Positions 30,726-32,156 of a stretch of 32,156 nt of DNA are shown here, piece by piece (positions within the stretch are counted from its first letter, which is position 1; the number at the start of each line of letters is the position of its first letter). The notes under the pieces were generated by a model. It saw only the letters and a program-made list of their open reading frames with translations. It had not been told where the DNA came from and made no database searches. Source of the DNA: Rhodanobacter sp. (GTDB taxonomy: Bacteria > Pseudomonadota > Gammaproteobacteria > Xanthomonadales > Rhodanobacteraceae); the NCBI GenBank assembly GCA_027450005.1, contig DAIDKO010000007.1, positions 1-32,156 on the forward strand, given 5' to 3'. Made by a program: the position numbers and the translations under genes.

Positions 30726-30742
30726 CCGGCGATGATCGCCGG
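30726..30742. terminator. Palindrome just after the GNAT stop codon
   Basis: CCGGCGAT-G-ATCGCCGG is a 17-base palindrome 15 bases beyond the GNAT stop (minus strand). As RNA it can form a 6-bp GC stem with an ATGAT loop. A transcript end for the GNAT gene is plausible; no T tract supports it. Confidence 0.3.
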
Positions 30743-30757
30743 CGCCGACGTGCGGCC

Positions 30758-31207
30758 TCAAAGCACCTGCTCGTACATCGCGTAATGGCAGCGACGCATG
30801 CCGAGCCGCTCGTAGGTCGCCTGGGCGCGGCTGTTCTCCGTCTCCACGTACAGGCGAAGGCTCGCCGCCTTGGCGGCGCGGGCGCGGCGTTCCACCTCCG
30901 CATACAGCGCGCGGAACACGCCGTCGCGGCGCGCCCCGGGCACCACGTACACGCTCTGGATCCACCAGTAGTCGCCGTTGCGCCAGTCGCTCCATTCGAA
31001 CGTGACCAGCAGGCTCCCCACCGCCTCGCCGTCGCGCTCGGCGACCAGGTAAAACCCGCGCTGCGGATGCTCGAACACCGCGCGCACGCCGCGCTCCAGC
31101 ACCGCCGCATCGAGCTCGAGGTGTTCGGTCTCGCGCGCCATCGCAGCGTTCCAGGCGCTCAGCGCAGGCGCATCGGCAACGGTGGCAGGGCGGATCGACA
31201 GTGTCAT
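30758..31207 (-). CDS. GNAT-family N-acetyltransferase
   Basis: 149 residues from ATG 31207 with GGAA eight bases upstream. The longer frame to 31432 reads through the repeat region and is not credible. The fold order fits GNAT enzymes: MTLSIRPATVADAPALSAWNAAMA (strand 1, helix 1), RGFYLVAERDGEAVGSLLVTFEWSDW (strands 2-4), WWIQSVYVVPGARRDGVFRALYAEVERRARA (strand 4, acetyl-CoA pyrophosphate loop R-R-D-G-V-F, helix 3) and SLRLYVETENSRAQATYERLGMRRCHYAMYEQVL (motif B). The loop R-x-x-G-x-x has Phe where Gly or Ala is usual. It transfers acetyl from acetyl-CoA to an amine of unknown identity. Cytoplasmic. It stands alone between the convergent unknown gene and the repeat-bearing gap. Confidence 0.88.
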   Translation of the reverse strand: MTLSIRPATVADAPALSAWNAAMARETEHLELDAAVLERGVRAVFEHPQRGFYLVAERDGEAVGSLLVTFEWSDWRNGDYWWIQSVYVVPGARRDGVFRALYAEVERRARAAKAASLRLYVETENSRAQATYERLGMRRCHYAMYEQVL

Positions 31208-31523
31208 TTCGGCGTTTCCGGTCGAGGGCGGGGCCTGCATGGTAACGCGCATCACGGATGCAACGGCACCACTCAGTGGGCCGGGCGCATGCATGTTGGG
31301 AACGCGAAATTTCATCTGCGTGTTGCCAACGAACTGACCATGCGTTGCCAGTACAGTTGACCACGAGCGGCACAGAACTTGACCGGCATCGCCAACCAGC
31401 TGACCATCGGCTGAGGGGCGCTGGTCGAGCACAACCGACCGGCAGCAGCCCGAAGCGGACAGGTATGGATTAGGTAGGGAACCCAGCTACAGGATCTATC
31501 TCGCGATTCGACGGGGGGCTACG
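31208..31523. other. 316-base gene-free junction region
   Basis: No coding sequence is supported on either strand: frames crossing it lack ribosome sites and protein-like sequence. It contains the YTGACC repeat cluster (31323-31410). GC content falls across its right half into the next gene. It probably marks the border between the conserved chromosome and an accessory segment. Confidence 0.5.
31323..31410. repeat. Four imperfect direct repeats around YTGACC, about 22 bp apart; possible IS end
   Basis: The core YTGACC begins at 31334, 31357, 31379 and 31400 (spacings 23, 22, 21). Flanking bases partly repeat too: GCCAAC or GCCAGT before copies 1, 2 and 4, and CAGAA before copy 3. Regular short repeats of this size at an element edge resemble the multiple terminal repeats of IS21-family insertion sequences (transposase-binding sites). 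No transposase gene is visible, so this would be a remnant or the end of an element lying outside. A regulator- or replication-protein-binding iteron array is an alternative. Confidence 0.45.
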
Positions 31524-32156
31524 ATGCGGACGTTGCTGGCTGGACGCGAATTGCAGATCGGCGTCGCCGCGCTTCTTCTTGTCTCGCTTGCCGACTGGCC
31601 CTACGGCTTTTATGGATTCCTGCGCCTAGCAGTATGCGCAGCGACCTTAATCTTGGCGGGGCGAGCATCACGCAACGGTCGCCCATGGTGGGCAGTGGCC
31701 ATGGGAGGTGTCGCGATTCTCTTCAATCCCATATGGCCCGTGCATTTGGTGCGTCTCGATTGGGAGCCAATTGACCTACTTACCTCTGCCGCGGTCGCTA
31801 TCTGCCCACCCGTAAAACTATCTAGTAATCCTACTGATGTACCTGCATCGCAACCGACGTCGATCACAAAGCCAAGAGCGGCGTCTGCAAGATCTGATCC
31901 GTTGGCTAGCTTTTTCCGGTTACTCCCCGCCATCTTCAAAGCACGATCGCGGCAATCGAGTGCCAAGCTGATACAGCAAGCGGACCTTGCAAGGTTTCTG
32001 GTCAGGCACGCATTGATGGAAACGTATCAAACGTTGGGGGAGTCGGCAGACAAGCACGCCAGCGAGATCGCTGGATATTTGTTCAACGATCCAATTGAAG
32101 AGAGCACTAAGAAAAGCCTGTTTTGGTCTGCTACGAAGATTGAGGCGATGTTGTGG
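31524..32156 (+). CDS. Membrane protein with cytoplasmic C-terminal region, truncated by window end
   Basis: An open frame of 211 codons from ATG 31524 (GGGGGG seven bases upstream) runs off the window with no stop. N-terminal hydrophobic segments lie at about 10-23, 30-46, 56-68 and 84-95. The pattern WPYGFYGFLRLAVCA, then ILFNPIWPVHLVRLDWEPIDLL, resembles the small DUF6804-type membrane module (from memory). A Ser/Thr/Pro-rich linker (about 98-125) leads to a charged, probably helical cytoplasmic part (KLIQQADLARFLVRHALMETYQTL, ADKHASEIAGYLFNDPIEESTKK). Codons such as CTA, TTA, AGA, ACT, TCT and AAA are frequent here and rare in the neighbours, so base composition is clearly different and points to horizontal acquisition. 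Function unknown. A membrane module fused to a cytoplasmic domain beside a likely IS remnant would fit an accessory or defence locus, but that is speculation. Confidence 0.7.
   Translation, partial: MRTLLAGRELQIGVAALLLVSLADWPYGFYGFLRLAVCAATLILAGRASRNGRPWWAVAMGGVAILFNPIWPVHLVRLDWEPIDLLTSAAVAICPPVKLSSNPTDVPASQPTSITKPRAASARSDPLASFFRLLPAIFKARSRQSSAKLIQQADLARFLVRHALMETYQTLGESADKHASEIAGYLFNDPIEESTKKSLFWSATKIEAMLW

Overview
The window looks like chromosomal DNA from a high-GC gammaproteobacterium of the Xanthomonadales. Rhodanobacteraceae (Rhodanobacter/Dyella-like) is my best guess. This is inferred from the GC-rich codon use, a TonB-receptor-based sugar utilisation locus and several secreted S9 peptidases. 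No rRNA or marker gene is present to prove it. No tRNA, rRNA or CRISPR array was seen.

Left third (1-11,657): a gene-decay zone mixed with intact genes. A divergent pair, an isochorismatase-type cysteine hydrolase (minus) and a GlxA-like AraC regulator (plus), is broken in both members. A secreted S9A prolyl oligopeptidase (minus) is intact, but the divergent S9C/DPP-IV-like peptidase is split by an in-frame TAG. An intact RND efflux permease without visible partner genes and an alpha/beta hydrolase (lysophospholipase/monoacylglycerol lipase type) follow. Next comes the wreck of a trypsin-like lipoprotein gene that has lost its lipobox cysteine codon, its catalytic His and a large middle section.

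Centre (11,823-16,190): a long Lhr-type DNA helicase carrying an in-frame palindromic insert. It ends in a perfect 19-bp hairpin that includes its own stop codon.

Sugar locus (16,227-25,773): a GH20 beta-N-acetylhexosaminidase, a TonB-dependent receptor and a glucokinase-family kinase lie on the minus strand. A FHS-family sugar MFS transporter and a LacI-family regulator diverge from them on the plus strand. The shared intergenic region holds the perfect palindrome TGACAACGTTGTCA, a likely LacI-type operator. A consistent model is this: the receptor imports chito-oligosaccharides or GlcNAc oligomers across the outer membrane, GH20 trims them in the periplasm, the MFS permease takes up the monosaccharide, the kinase phosphorylates it, and the LacI protein senses the sugar. 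No deacetylase or deaminase (nagA/nagB) is present in the window, so the locus is incomplete here.

Right part (25,894-31,207): a membrane diguanylate cyclase, a small TonB-C-domain protein, a FadI-like thiolase, an unrecognised conserved-looking protein and a GNAT acetyltransferase. Several strong hairpins lie between genes.

Right edge (31,208-32,156): a gene-free stretch with four YTGACC repeats about 22 bp apart, possibly an old insertion-sequence end. It leads into a visibly less GC-rich, window-truncated membrane protein gene, which suggests entry into an accessory island.
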